Part shown: positions 46,102 to 54,364 of the stretch, in pieces
Layout: every line of letters starts with the position of its first letter
Position numbering within the stretch: the stretch's first letter is position 1
From: Rhodobacter viridis
GTDB taxonomy: Bacteria > Pseudomonadota > Alphaproteobacteria > Rhodobacterales > Rhodobacteraceae
Assembly: GCF_003217355.1 (NCBI RefSeq)
Contig: NZ_QJTK01000001.1
Coordinates: 186,001-250,000, forward strand
Direction: 5' to 3'
DNA: 64,000 nucleotides
Notes under the pieces: model-generated
What the model was told of the DNA's origin: nothing
The model's database searches: none
The model's input: the letters and a program-made list of their open reading frames with translations, nothing else
Translations under genes and position numbers: made by a program

Positions 46102-47147
46102 ACCAATCCCCCGGCATAGACGCGCTGGTAGCGATGGCCGAGCGAGGTCAGGATTTCATAGCCGATCGTGCCCGCGACATCGGCGAGCGCATCGACGCCC
46201 TGATGCGGCCCGAGGATATCGAGGCTGCGCGGGGGCTCGGCCAGATCGGTGACATCGACGGTGATCAGGTCCATCGAGACGCGGCCGACAAGCGGGCAGG
46301 GGGTGTCGTCGGCCCAGAGCGTCGCCTTGCCCGAGAGCCTGCGCGACAGCCCGTCGGCATAGCCCGCGGCGACGGTGGCGATGCGGCTGACCCGCGTTGC
46401 GGTCCAGCTGTTCGCATAGCCCACGGTCTCGCCCGGTTCGACGGTGCGGATCTGCACCACCGGCAGCGAGAGCCGCACGACCGGGCGGGCTTTCTCGAAG
46501 GGCTGACCGCCATAAAGGCCGATGCCCGGCCGGGTGACGTCGAAATGATACTCGGGGCCCAGCAGGATGCCGCCCGTGGCCGAAAGCGCGCGTTTCAGCC
46601 CCATCCCGTCGGTCATGTCGCGGAAGGTCTTCAGCTGCAGCGCATTCATCGGGTGATCCGGCTCATCCGAACAGGCAAGGTGACTCATCACAAGCTTCGG
46701 CCCGGCGGCCAGAATCTCGGTGGAAACCGCGGCCCAATCGGCGGGCTCGAGCCCGAGCCGGTTCATGCCCGTGTCCAGTTGCACGCCGAAAGCCGCGCCG
46801 GGCAGGGCGTCGAAATGGCGCTTCACCTGTTCGGCCGAATTCAGCATCGGCGTCAGGGCCAGATCGCCGATCATCTCGGTATCGCCCGCCATATGGCCGG
46901 AGAAGACGAAGATCTCGGGGCCTTCGCCAAGCGCCTGGCGCACGGCCGCGCCTTCCTCGGCGGCGGCGACAAAGAACTTGCGCACCCCCGCCTGAGCCAG
47001 AACCCGCGCCACCTTGGCGGCGCCAAGGCCGTAGCTGTCGGCCTTGACCACCGCCCCGGTCTCGGTGGCGGCGGAAGTCATTGCGTCAAGCGCCCGCCAG
47101 TTGGCAAGCACGGCGTCAAGATCGATGCGGAGCGATGCTGTGGTCAT
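46098..47147 (-). CDS. alr: Alanine racemase
   Basis: This is a PLP enzyme that interconverts L- and D-alanine for peptidoglycan. It has 349 residues. The PLP lysine is K35 in [11 protein letters not shown]. The C-terminal domain carries the catalytic-tyrosine region ([24 protein letters not shown]) and [14 protein letters not shown]. It is the first gene of an operon with mlaE and mlaF, linking wall-precursor and envelope-lipid functions. Confidence 0.95.
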   Translation of the reverse strand: MTTASLRIDLDAVLANWRALDAMTSAATETGAVVKADSYGLGAAKVARVLAQAGVRKFFVAAAEEGAAVRQALGEGPEIFVFSGHMAGDTEMIGDLALTPMLNSAEQVKRHFDALPGAAFGVQLDTGMNRLGLEPADWAAVSTEILAAGPKLVMSHLACSDEPDHPMNALQLKTFRDMTDGMGLKRALSATGGILLGPEYHFDVTRPGIGLYGGQPFEKARPVVRLSLPVVQIRTVEPGETVGYANSWTATRVSRIATVAAGYADGLSRRLSGKATLWADDTPCPLVGRVSMDLITVDVTDLAEPPRSLDILGPHQGVDALADVAGTIGYEILTSLGHRYQRVYAGGLV

Positions 47148-47221
47148 GCGGTTTTCTTGAGCCTGAGGGGCAGAAGGTCAAGCGCAAACATCCGTGAGCG
47201 GATGCGCCTGCGGCAGATGTG

Positions 47222-47285
47222 GCAGGGGGGCTCTGCCCCCCGTCCGCAAGCGGACTCCCCCCGGGATATTTGTCGCAAGATAAAA
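47222..47285 (-). repeat. Dispersed intergenic repeat, copy 8
   Basis: On the minus strand TTTATCTTGCGACAAATATC is followed by CCGGGGGG and a G-rich hairpin arm. It faces copy 9 across about ten bases, between alr and dnaB. Confidence 0.8.
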
Positions 47286-47295
47286 CCAAAGGTTT

Positions 47296-47350
47296 CCCTT
47301 TATCTTGCCACAAATATCCCGCGGGGGTCCGGGGGCGCGAAGCCCCCGGC
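47296..47350 (+). repeat. Dispersed intergenic repeat, copy 9
   Basis: TTTATCTTGCCACAAATATC is followed by a GGGGGTCCGGGGGC arm and a GCCCCCGG arm. With copy 8 it forms an approximately 125-base inverted structure immediately after the dnaB stop. Confidence 0.82.
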
Positions 47351-47356
47351 TTTGGC

Positions 47357-48847
47357 TCAGAACCCGTCCGAACCATCGCCCTGCCAGGGCCGGGCCAGGT
47401 CCGAGAACCGGGTGAAGCGGCTTTCAAACGCGACTTCGACGGTGCCGATCGGTCCGTGGCGCTGCTTGCCGAGGATCACCTCGGCCTTGCCATGCACGCG
47501 CTCGGCCTTTTGCATCCATTCGGCGAATTTCGGATCGTCTTCCGGCGGCTTCAGGCGTTCGTGGTAATATTCATCGCGATAGACGAACATCACCACGTCG
47601 GCGTCCTGTTCGATCGAGCCCGATTCGCGCAGGTCCGACAGCTGGGGCCGCTTGTCTTCGCGGCTTTCCACCGTCCGGCTGAGCTGCGACAGCGCCATCA
47701 CCGGAATGTTCAGCTCTTTCGCAATCGCCTTCAGGCCCATCGAGATCTCGCCGATTTCCTGCACCCGGTTGTCGGTCCGCCCGGAACCGCGCAAAAGCTG
47801 CAGGTAGTCGACGATCACCACGTCGAGCCCATGCGTGCGCTTGAGCCGCCGACAGCGCGCCGCCACCTGCGAAATTGGCAGGGCGGGGGTGTCGTCGATG
47901 TAAAGCGGGCAGGTTTCGAGCGCCTTCGCCGCCTCGACGAAGCGGCGGAACTCGGCCTCGGTCATGTCGCCGCGGCGGATCTGTTCCGAAGGCACTTCCG
48001 AGGCTTCCGAAAGCACCCGCGCGGCGAGCTGCTCGGCGCTCATTTCGAGCGAGAAGAAGCCGACGACGCCGCCCTCGACCGCGCCTTCGGTGCCGTCATG
48101 GCGCATCCCGCGCTTGTAGGCCTTGGCGATGTTGAAGGCGATGTTGGTGGCGAGCGAGGTCTTCCCCATCGAGGGACGACCGGCCAGGATCAGAAGGTCG
48201 GAGGGGTGCAGACCGCCCAGCTTGCGGTCGAGATCGCGCAGGCCGGTCGAGACGCCCGCGAGCCCGCCCTCGCGCTGGTAAGCGGCGTTGGCCGATTGCA
48301 CGGCCTCGGTCACAGCCTTGAGAAAGCTCACAAATCCCTTGTCCGCCGTGCCCGATTCTGCAAGCTTGTAAAGCGCGCCCTCGGTTTTCACGATCAGGTC
48401 TTCGGGTTCCAGCCCGACCTCGACCTTCTGCGCCGAGGCAGACAGATCCTTGCCCAGCCGGATCAACTCGCGCCGCAGCGCAAGGTCATGGATCATCTGC
48501 GCATAGTCGCGCGCCGCATAGGACGAGATCGCCGCCCCGGCCAGACGCGCCAGATAGGTGGCGCCGCCAAGCGCCTTGAGCCCCTCGTCGTCCTCCAGAT
48601 AGGCCTTGAGCGTCACCGGCGAGGCGAGCGCGTTCTTTTGAATCCGCGCCGCCGCCACTTCGAAAATCGTGCGGTGCACGGGTTCGAAGAAATGCTCGGC
48701 CCGCACCACCGAAGCGATGCGGTCCATGACGTCGTTGTTCGTCAGGATCAGCCCCAGAAGCTGCTGTTCCGCCTCGATGTTATGCGGCAGCGCTTCCTCT
48801 TCGGGAAGGGCAGGCAGGTCGGATTTGATCGGTGCAAGCGTGTTCAT
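47357..48847 (-). CDS. dnaB: Replicative DNA helicase
   Basis: This is the hexameric 5'-3' helicase of the replication fork. It has 496 residues: an N-terminal DnaB domain (LPHNIEAEQQLLGLIL), a linker, and a RecA-like C-terminal domain with Walker A GRPSMGKTS, Walker B region VVIVDYLQLLRG and the final RDEYYHERL. The ATG of MNTLAPIKSD was chosen; an in-frame TTG seven codons earlier lacks a ribosome site. The upstream 240 bases contain a tandem GGATAAGCC pair and a DnaA-box-like sequence. Confidence 0.96.
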   Translation of the reverse strand: MNTLAPIKSDLPALPEEEALPHNIEAEQQLLGLILTNNDVMDRIASVVRAEHFFEPVHRTIFEVAAARIQKNALASPVTLKAYLEDDEGLKALGGATYLARLAGAAISSYAARDYAQMIHDLALRRELIRLGKDLSASAQKVEVGLEPEDLIVKTEGALYKLAESGTADKGFVSFLKAVTEAVQSANAAYQREGGLAGVSTGLRDLDRKLGGLHPSDLLILAGRPSMGKTSLATNIAFNIAKAYKRGMRHDGTEGAVEGGVVGFFSLEMSAEQLAARVLSEASEVPSEQIRRGDMTEAEFRRFVEAAKALETCPLYIDDTPALPISQVAARCRRLKRTHGLDVVIVDYLQLLRGSGRTDNRVQEIGEISMGLKAIAKELNIPVMALSQLSRTVESREDKRPQLSDLRESGSIEQDADVVMFVYRDEYYHERLKPPEDDPKFAEWMQKAERVHGKAEVILGKQRHGPIGTVEVAFESRFTRFSDLARPWQGDGSDGF

Positions 48848-49089
48848 TTCTGCCTCGTGACCCAACACCCGGGGGGTCTTCTAACGGGAGATGGGAAGAA
48901 AGCATACCCGAGCGCGGGATCGGATAAGCCTGGGGATAAGCCGGGCGGGATGGCCCAGCTTAGCGCATTCATAGGTGAAAACACAGCGGCAACCCCAAGA
49001 TACGGTGCAAAGAAACCGGCCTGCGCGAGTCGCCGTGACCTGTCCCCAATTCATCCACAGCCGTATCCCCGGGGTTGTCCCCGGAAATC

Positions 49090-49770
49090 TCAGGCCTTCT
49101 TGTGGGCGTCCTGCCAGGCGCGCGGGGCGCTGAGAAACGCCTCGACCTCGTTCAGGGTCGCGGCGTCAAACGCGCCCTGCGCGCGGGCCTCGGCCAGCAC
49201 GTCCCACCAGGTGCAGAGGTGGTGCAATTGCACCCCATGCGCGGCAAGCGTCGGCACGGTTTCCGGGAAGATGCCATAGTAGAAAATCACCGCGGTATGG
49301 GCGCAGGAGGCGCCGGTTTCGCGGATCGCATCGACGAAGCTCAGTTTCGAGCCGCCATCGGTGGTCAGATCCTCGACCAGCAGCACGCGCTGGCCCTCGG
49401 TCATCGCGCCCTCGATCCGGGCATTGCGGCCGTAGCCCTTGGGCTTCTTGCGTACATAGGTCATCGGCAGCGCCAGCCGCTCGGCCACCATCGCGGCGAA
49501 GGGAATCCCCGCGGTTTCGCCGCCGGCGATGTTGTCAAACGCCTCGAAGCCCGCATCGCGCAGCACGGTGACAGCAAGGAAATCCATCAGCGTCGAGCGG
49601 ATGCGCGGGTAGCTGATCAGCTTGCGGCAGTCGATATAGGTCGGCGAGGGCAGGCCCGAAGCCAGCGTGAAGGGCGTCTCGGCGTTGAAATGCACCGCCT
49701 TGATTTCCAGAAGCATCCGCGCGGTCAGGCGGGCGATTTCTTCCTTGGCGGGATAGGAGGAGGGGATCAT
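49090..49770 (-). CDS. pyrE: Orotate phosphoribosyltransferase
   Basis: This enzyme forms orotidine 5'-phosphate from orotate and PRPP in pyrimidine synthesis. It has 226 residues. The PRPP-binding motif is [13 protein letters not shown], and the flexible-loop region [17 protein letters not shown] precedes it. The start [11 protein letters not shown] has a GAGGACACGC site; an 11-residue longer frame is possible. It lies downstream of pyrC with a pair of dispersed repeats between the two. Confidence 0.95.
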   Translation of the reverse strand: MIPSSYPAKEEIARLTARMLLEIKAVHFNAETPFTLASGLPSPTYIDCRKLISYPRIRSTLMDFLAVTVLRDAGFEAFDNIAGGETAGIPFAAMVAERLALPMTYVRKKPKGYGRNARIEGAMTEGQRVLLVEDLTTDGGSKLSFVDAIRETGASCAHTAVIFYYGIFPETVPTLAAHGVQLHHLCTWWDVLAEARAQGAFDAATLNEVEAFLSAPRAWQDAHKKA

Positions 49771-49787
49771 GTGCGTGTCCTCATGCT

Positions 49788-49812
49788 GTTTTTCCTGGCT
49801 CAAATACGCCTC
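49788..49812 (+). repeat. Dispersed intergenic repeat, copy 10
   Basis: TTTTTCCTGGCTCAAATACG is followed by CCTC, the core of the family. It pairs with copy 11 as a long inverted repeat whose complementarity extends into the flanking CTCTTTTC/GAAAAGAG stretches. Confidence 0.75.
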
Positions 49813-49845
49813 TTTTCGACCGTGGCGCCGTGTGCGCGGGTGGAA

Positions 49846-49872
49846 AAGAGCGTATTTGGGCCAAGAAGAAGG
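49846..49872 (-). repeat. Dispersed intergenic repeat, copy 11
   Basis: On the minus strand it reads CCTTCTTCTTGGCCCAAATA followed by CGCTC. It faces copy 10 about 35 bases away and lies right at the pyrC stop codon. Confidence 0.78.
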
Positions 49873-49873
49873 A

Positions 49874-50914
49874 TCAGTCGATTGCGTGCCAGAAGACCGG
49901 GAAACCCGGGTCGAAGACGGTGACGGGACCGGCGCCGGTCTCGATCTTGGCGGGCCAGGTCGCGGCGCTGGCGGTCTTTTCGAGCGTCAGCGTTTCTTTG
50001 TTCACCGGCAGGCGATAGAAACGCGGCCCGTTTTCCGAGGCGAAGGCGGCGAGATTGGCGAGCTTGCCCTCTTCCTCGAAGACATGGGCGAGAAGGCTCA
50101 TCGTGTTCGTCGCGGTGAAGCAGCCCGCGCAGCCGCAGGCACATTCCTTCAGCGGGTCGACATGCGGCGCGGAATCGGTGCCAAGGAAGAACCGTGCCTC
50201 GCCGCTGGTCGCCGCTGCGCGCAGGGCAAGGCGGTGATGTTCGCGTTTCGCCACCGGCAGGCAGTAGTAATGCGGCTTGATGCCGCCAACCAGAATGTGG
50301 TTGCGGTTGATGATCAGGTGATGCGTGGTGATCGTCGCGCCCAGATCGTCGCCTTGCGAGCGGGCATAGTCCACGCCGTCCTTCGTGGTGATATGTTCCA
50401 TCACCACGCGCAGGCCGGGGGTCGCGCGGCGGATCGGATCAAGGACGGTCTCGATGAACACCGCCTCGCGGTCGAAGATGTCGACGGCGGGATCGACGAC
50501 CTCGCCATGCACGCAAAGGGGCAGGCCGATCTCGGCCATTTTTTCCAGCACGCCGCGGACCTTGTCGAAGTCGCGCACGCCCGAATGCGAATTCGTCGTC
50601 GCCCCGGCCGGGTAAAGCTTCACCGCTTTCACCAGCCCCGAAGCCGCCGCCGCCGCGACATCGGCCGGATCGGTGGTCTCGGTCAGGTAAAGCGTCATCA
50701 AGGGGTCGAAGGTCGCGCCTTCGGGCATCGCGACCAGGATGCGGTCGCGATAGGCCGCAGCCTCGGCCCCGGTCACCACCGGCGGCACCAGATTGGGCAT
50801 CACGATGGCGCGGGCGAAATGGCGCGTGGTTTCGGGCAGGACACCCGAAAGCATCGCGCCGTCGCGCAGATGCAGGTGCCAATCATCGGGGCGGGGAAGG
50901 GTGATGCGGGTCAT
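49874..50914 (-). CDS. pyrC: Dihydroorotase, class II
   Basis: This is a zinc enzyme that closes carbamoyl-aspartate to dihydroorotate in pyrimidine synthesis. It has 346 residues. Metal-binding parts are visible in order: WHLHLRDG at residues 11-18, the carbamylated lysine region [32 protein letters not shown] and the catalytic aspartate in GTDSAPH. The start [12 protein letters not shown] fits the family. pyrE follows on the same strand. Confidence 0.95.
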   Translation of the reverse strand: MTRITLPRPDDWHLHLRDGAMLSGVLPETTRHFARAIVMPNLVPPVVTGAEAAAYRDRILVAMPEGATFDPLMTLYLTETTDPADVAAAAASGLVKAVKLYPAGATTNSHSGVRDFDKVRGVLEKMAEIGLPLCVHGEVVDPAVDIFDREAVFIETVLDPIRRATPGLRVVMEHITTKDGVDYARSQGDDLGATITTHHLIINRNHILVGGIKPHYYCLPVAKREHHRLALRAAATSGEARFFLGTDSAPHVDPLKECACGCAGCFTATNTMSLLAHVFEEEGKLANLAAFASENGPRFYRLPVNKETLTLEKTASAATWPAKIETGAGPVTVFDPGFPVFWHAID

Positions 50915-51055
50915 GGCTTCCGATACACAATCGGGTCCGGCATTTCCAGTGCCAAGCGGCGCAGGCGGCTTCGCGCTGATGTGACCGCGGGGCTCTGGAC
51001 GGCGGCTTCCCCATGCGTCACCCTGCAGGGGCCTCGGGGGAGGATGGAGAGACAT

Positions 51056-51370
51056 ATGACGACACGGTTCATCGCTTTGGCGGGCCTTGCCGCCGCCACC
51101 GCCCTTGCGGGCTGCAACGACCCGGGCTTTCGCGGCGTGCCCGAAGTGCGCATCGCCACCTCGGCCGAGGTGATGCAGTGCAGGATGACAAGCACGATCA
51201 CCAACGAGCCCGGGCTTTATGGCCCGCTCGTCGGGCACGAGGCAGAGCGCTACGCCCGCAACAAGATCCTCGACATGGCGAAGGGCGACGGCGCCAACAC
51301 CGTCGTCTTCGATCCGGTGATCCCGGGCGAGCCGGTCTATCAGCTTTCGGCCAAGGCCTATCGCTGCTGA
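51056..51370 (+). CDS. DUF4156-like lipoprotein
   Basis: This is a 104-residue protein with a lipoprotein signal peptide; the lipobox LAGC places the lipidated cysteine at residue 20. The mature part resembles DUF4156 ([20 protein letters not shown]), a family of small lipoproteins of unknown function. It has two further cysteines (MQCRM and the last residue). An ATG four codons upstream is in frame, but the GGAGA site fits the chosen one better. Confidence 0.82.
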   Translation: MTTRFIALAGLAAATALAGCNDPGFRGVPEVRIATSAEVMQCRMTSTITNEPGLYGPLVGHEAERYARNKILDMAKGDGANTVVFDPVIPGEPVYQLSAKAYRC

Positions 51371-51504
51371 GGCGCGCGGCGGCTCACGCTGCGTTGCAGA
51401 AAACGCAGGGCGGGGTTTCGGCAATCGCGATTGTCGGGCCTCGGCCCGCCCCCTATGGTGCCGCGATGGGAGGAAACATTCTGTCACCCTGTCAGGAGGT
51501 TTCC

Positions 51505-51741
51505 ATGACTTTTGTCGAACTGCACGACGCGCCGGCCAAGACACCGTTCAAGGGCATCGCCACGCGTCTGAGCCGTCTCCCCGCGGCCTTGGGCGAGGGG
51601 CTCGTTGATGTGCTTGAAACCGGCGCGCGTCTGCGCGAGGTGTCGCGCCTGCGCGCGATGTCGGATGCCGAACTGGCGCTGCATCACATCACCCGCGAGG
51701 AGATCGTGCCGCACGTCTTCCGCGACCGCTACTGCTACTGA
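51505..51741 (+). CDS. DUF1127 small protein
   Basis: This is a 78-residue, arginine-rich protein whose C-terminal half matches DUF1127 ([25 protein letters not shown]). Proteins of this family in Rhodobacter and Rhizobium bind RNA and take part in small-RNA turnover or stress responses. A near-perfect ribosome site, AGGAGG, is seven bases upstream of the ATG, suggesting strong translation. I see no Cuckoo-type small RNA directly downstream. Confidence 0.85.
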   Translation: MTFVELHDAPAKTPFKGIATRLSRLPAALGEGLVDVLETGARLREVSRLRAMSDAELALHHITREEIVPHVFRDRYCY

Positions 51742-51826
51742 GCCCCCCTGCGGCGGCCAATCCTCTTGCGCGGGGCTCGCGCGCGGTCGATACTGGCCGC
51801 GATGAAGATTGCGGAAGGAGCGGGCG

Positions 51827-52156
51827 ATGTCGCAGGAAACCCTGACCGAAGTGCGCGGTGATCTGGTTTTGGCGGCGCTTTGCGTGGGACAATTCCGGGC
51901 GCCCTGCCAGATCGAGGCGGAACGGCTGCTGGTGCGGGCCGATGAAGCGCTGATGCAGGCGCTGCGCGCGCTCGGGCTCGATACCACCGCGGTCTTCGAA
52001 GCCTTCACCCCCGCGCCGCTCTTCGCGCCCGACGATGTGATCCTGGATCAGGTGGCGCGTGGCATCATCCGCCGTCAGGTCACGACGCATGTCTTCCGCC
52101 CGCATGATGACGAGACCGCCGAGGAAGACAGCGATTCCGTGGTGGCCGCGGTCTGA
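51827..52156 (+). CDS. Hypothetical acidic protein
   Basis: This is a 109-residue protein with a helical middle (AERLLVRADEALMQALRALG) and an acidic C-terminus (DDETAEEDSDS). I recognise no family. The GGAAGGAGCGGGCG site before the ATG and the compact frame support a real gene. It follows the DUF1127 gene by 85 bases on the same strand. Confidence 0.7.
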   Translation: MSQETLTEVRGDLVLAALCVGQFRAPCQIEAERLLVRADEALMQALRALGLDTTAVFEAFTPAPLFAPDDVILDQVARGIIRRQVTTHVFRPHDDETAEEDSDSVVAAV

Positions 52157-52183
52157 GACCCGGCACCTGAGGTTCGCCCAGCC

Positions 52184-53155
52184 TCAGGCCGGGGTGCGCC
52201 CCACTGCGGGTCCGGGCAGGGGATGGCCCGATTTTTCCAGCTGATCCTCGAGCGCGACCAGACGGTTGCGGAACCGCGGACCGCCGAGGCGTGTCACCAC
52301 ATTGCGGCACAGGAGCGCCTCGAGCCAGGGGCGGCCGGAGCTGTCGAGATAGCCCGCCAACCGGCGCAGATAGCGCGTCGCATTGCGCCGTCCGCGCCAG
52401 AGTCGCCAGAATGCCGACGCCGTGAACGTGCCCGCGCAAGCCTGCGCCAGCAACGGTTCGATCGCGTCGATCTCGGCCAGCGCGGTTTCGGGCGTGCTGC
52501 CCAGATTGCGGCAGGGCAGCAGCGTCACATGCGGACGCGCCATCAGCGCGGCGTGCATCGCGTCTTCGGCGATCAGCGGATCGTAGATCACATAGGCAGC
52601 CCCGGCCCCGTCAAGCATGTCGGGGGCAAAGCCGTAGCGATCGGTGAAATTCTGCCGCCGCCGCCGCCGGAAGCGGTCGTCCCAGGCGGTCAGCCGCGCC
52701 TCGAGCGTGGCCTGCGGGGCAAGCATGATCACCGTCGCCCCGGGGGCCGTCACGGAATAGGCCGCCGCCGCATAGCCGCAGCTGCCCGCGCCGTAAAACA
52801 CGACGCGGTCGAAATCTTCGAAGAACGCCTCGTCCACGAGACGGTCGAAATAGGCATAGACCCTCGGATCGCGAAACCAGCTTTCGTCATGACCGATGAT
52901 CGTCAGGCTGGAATGGCCATTTGCCTCGGCAATGGAAAAGCCGATTGGCAACTGTTCCTCCGACCGGGCGCGGATCGCGGCGCGAATCTCGAAGCTGACC
53001 AGAAGCACCGGGCCGCGATCGGCAAAGAGCACCGAATGCGCTTGACCGAGCGGCTCGCAATAGCCCTCGAGATCGCCGAGTTCCTCGATATGGTGCAGCC
53101 AGTCGCTGTCGCTGAGATCCCGCATGGCTTTGGTTTCCAGTTTTCCCGCGTCCAT
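52184..53155 (-). CDS. Unknown protein with alpha/beta-hydrolase-like nucleophile elbow
   Basis: This is a 323-residue soluble protein. In the middle, RVVFYGAGSCGYAAAAYSV is followed by a hydrophobic beta strand (TVIMLAPQATL), which resembles the nucleophile elbow of alpha/beta hydrolases, although the motif is AGSCG and not the canonical GxSxG. A late APDMLDGAGAAYVIYDP strand could carry the acid. Similar proteins occur beside glycosyltransferases in Rhodobacterales, as here. I do not assign a reaction. The start MDAGKLE has a GGGAGGG site seven bases before the ATG. Confidence 0.7.
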   Translation of the reverse strand: MDAGKLETKAMRDLSDSDWLHHIEELGDLEGYCEPLGQAHSVLFADRGPVLLVSFEIRAAIRARSEEQLPIGFSIAEANGHSSLTIIGHDESWFRDPRVYAYFDRLVDEAFFEDFDRVVFYGAGSCGYAAAAYSVTAPGATVIMLAPQATLEARLTAWDDRFRRRRRQNFTDRYGFAPDMLDGAGAAYVIYDPLIAEDAMHAALMARPHVTLLPCRNLGSTPETALAEIDAIEPLLAQACAGTFTASAFWRLWRGRRNATRYLRRLAGYLDSSGRPWLEALLCRNVVTRLGGPRFRNRLVALEDQLEKSGHPLPGPAVGRTPA

Positions 53156-53314
53156 TGCAGCCCTCCCGCGCATCGCTGCAAGAGAGTGACCTGAACAAGG
53201 TTAATCTATCATTGCTCCAGCCTGTCGGAAATGCAGGGAGGCCGGGAAAATGTGTCGGATTGTAACGGATCGCGCGTCAGTGCCGTTTTGCGGGGCGCTT
53301 TGTTTCCATGCAGT

Positions 53315-54364
53315 TTACACTGGCGCCGACTTCGCTGCGGCCGCAAGGCCGAGCGCCTGCATCCGCGCCGCCAGCGGGGCGGGCAACGGGCGCGAGGGCG
53401 GCGTCAGCATCAGCCGCCCGAAAAGCGCGCGGAAGGGTTCCTCGGCCATCAGGTCGGCAAAGCGTCTCTGCCGCCAGACGACGCCCGCGCGGTGCAGCCG
53501 GTCGACCTCGGGATCGGCGCGCAGCCGGGTGATCGCTTCGGCGGTGGCGGGGGCATAGCGGGCGATGCTGCGATCTTCGATGTCGCAGAAATTGCGCTCG
53601 ACCCAGTAGCTCAGATCGAAGGTCGAGGCCTCGCGATTCGCCCGGCCGCGGTCGCATTTGAGCACATAGCCCTGCATCGACCCAAGCGCGTAGTGATTGA
53701 GCTGCACGAGCTGCCAGGGGTCCTCGCCCAGCGGCGTGAAGAGCCGCCCGGTGCGGTAGGTCTCGGGCAGCGCCCGGCCGCTGCCATCGACCCAGACCGC
53801 CTGCTTCAGCCGGTCATGATCCGGCGCGCGGGGGCGGTGCACGCCCAGCTTGCCGTAGACGCCATCGTTGCGAAAGAGCGTCTTGATCAGGCTTGCGCGC
53901 CAGGGCCAGGTCATGCCCGGGGGCGCGGCACGGGTGAATTGCGCGGTCACCGGGGCATCGCGAAAATCGACCACGCCCGCATTGCCGAAAAGCCGCCAGG
54001 TCAGCGCGATGGCGGTGGCCTGTGGCAGCGCGGTCCAAAGCGCCGAAAGCGTGCCGTCGCCCGCATGGATGTTGACGAATTCGTCGATATCCGCGACCAG
54101 AATCCAATCGGCGGCGCGGGTGAGCGGGTGTTTGTCGGCTAGCTTCAATGCCGCCCATTGCGGCCCCTCGCGCCATGGCCCCGGGTTGCGGACATGGGTC
54201 AGTTCTCCCATCGCCTGCAGCCGGTCCAGAAGCGCATCGGTGCCATCGCTGCAATCGTTCGAAAACACCAGAAAATCTGTGAAGCCCACGGCGCGGTGAT
54301 GGGCGAGCCATTCGAGCAGGAACGCCGCCTCGTTCTTCACCGTCAGGATGGCCAGCGCGCGCAT
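53315..54364 (-). CDS. Glycosyltransferase, GT2/GT92-like
   Basis: This is a 349-residue glycosyltransferase. The N-terminal LTVKNEAAFLLEWLAHHRAVGFTDFLVF is divided by the usual turn, and a DxD-type metal site is in WILVADIDEFVNI. The later WRLFGNAGV, LGVHRPR and LNHYALGS stretches are shared with the next gene upstream. Membrane helices are absent, so it is cytosolic or peripheral. Its ATG overlaps the stop of the upstream 796-residue protein by one base, so the two are coupled. The acceptor is unknown; a surface polysaccharide is likely. Confidence 0.86.
   Translation of the reverse strand: MRALAILTVKNEAAFLLEWLAHHRAVGFTDFLVFSNDCSDGTDALLDRLQAMGELTHVRNPGPWREGPQWAALKLADKHPLTRAADWILVADIDEFVNIHAGDGTLSALWTALPQATAIALTWRLFGNAGVVDFRDAPVTAQFTRAAPPGMTWPWRASLIKTLFRNDGVYGKLGVHRPRAPDHDRLKQAVWVDGSGRALPETYRTGRLFTPLGEDPWQLVQLNHYALGSMQGYVLKCDRGRANREASTFDLSYWVERNFCDIEDRSIARYAPATAEAITRLRADPEVDRLHRAGVVWRQRRFADLMAEEPFRALFGRLMLTPPSRPLPAPLAARMQALGLAAAAKSAPV

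Noticed and set aside
51742-51826. Cuckoo-type small RNA downstream of the DUF1127 gene
   Set aside because: The expected CCUCCUCCC-loop hairpins are absent in this 85-base gap.
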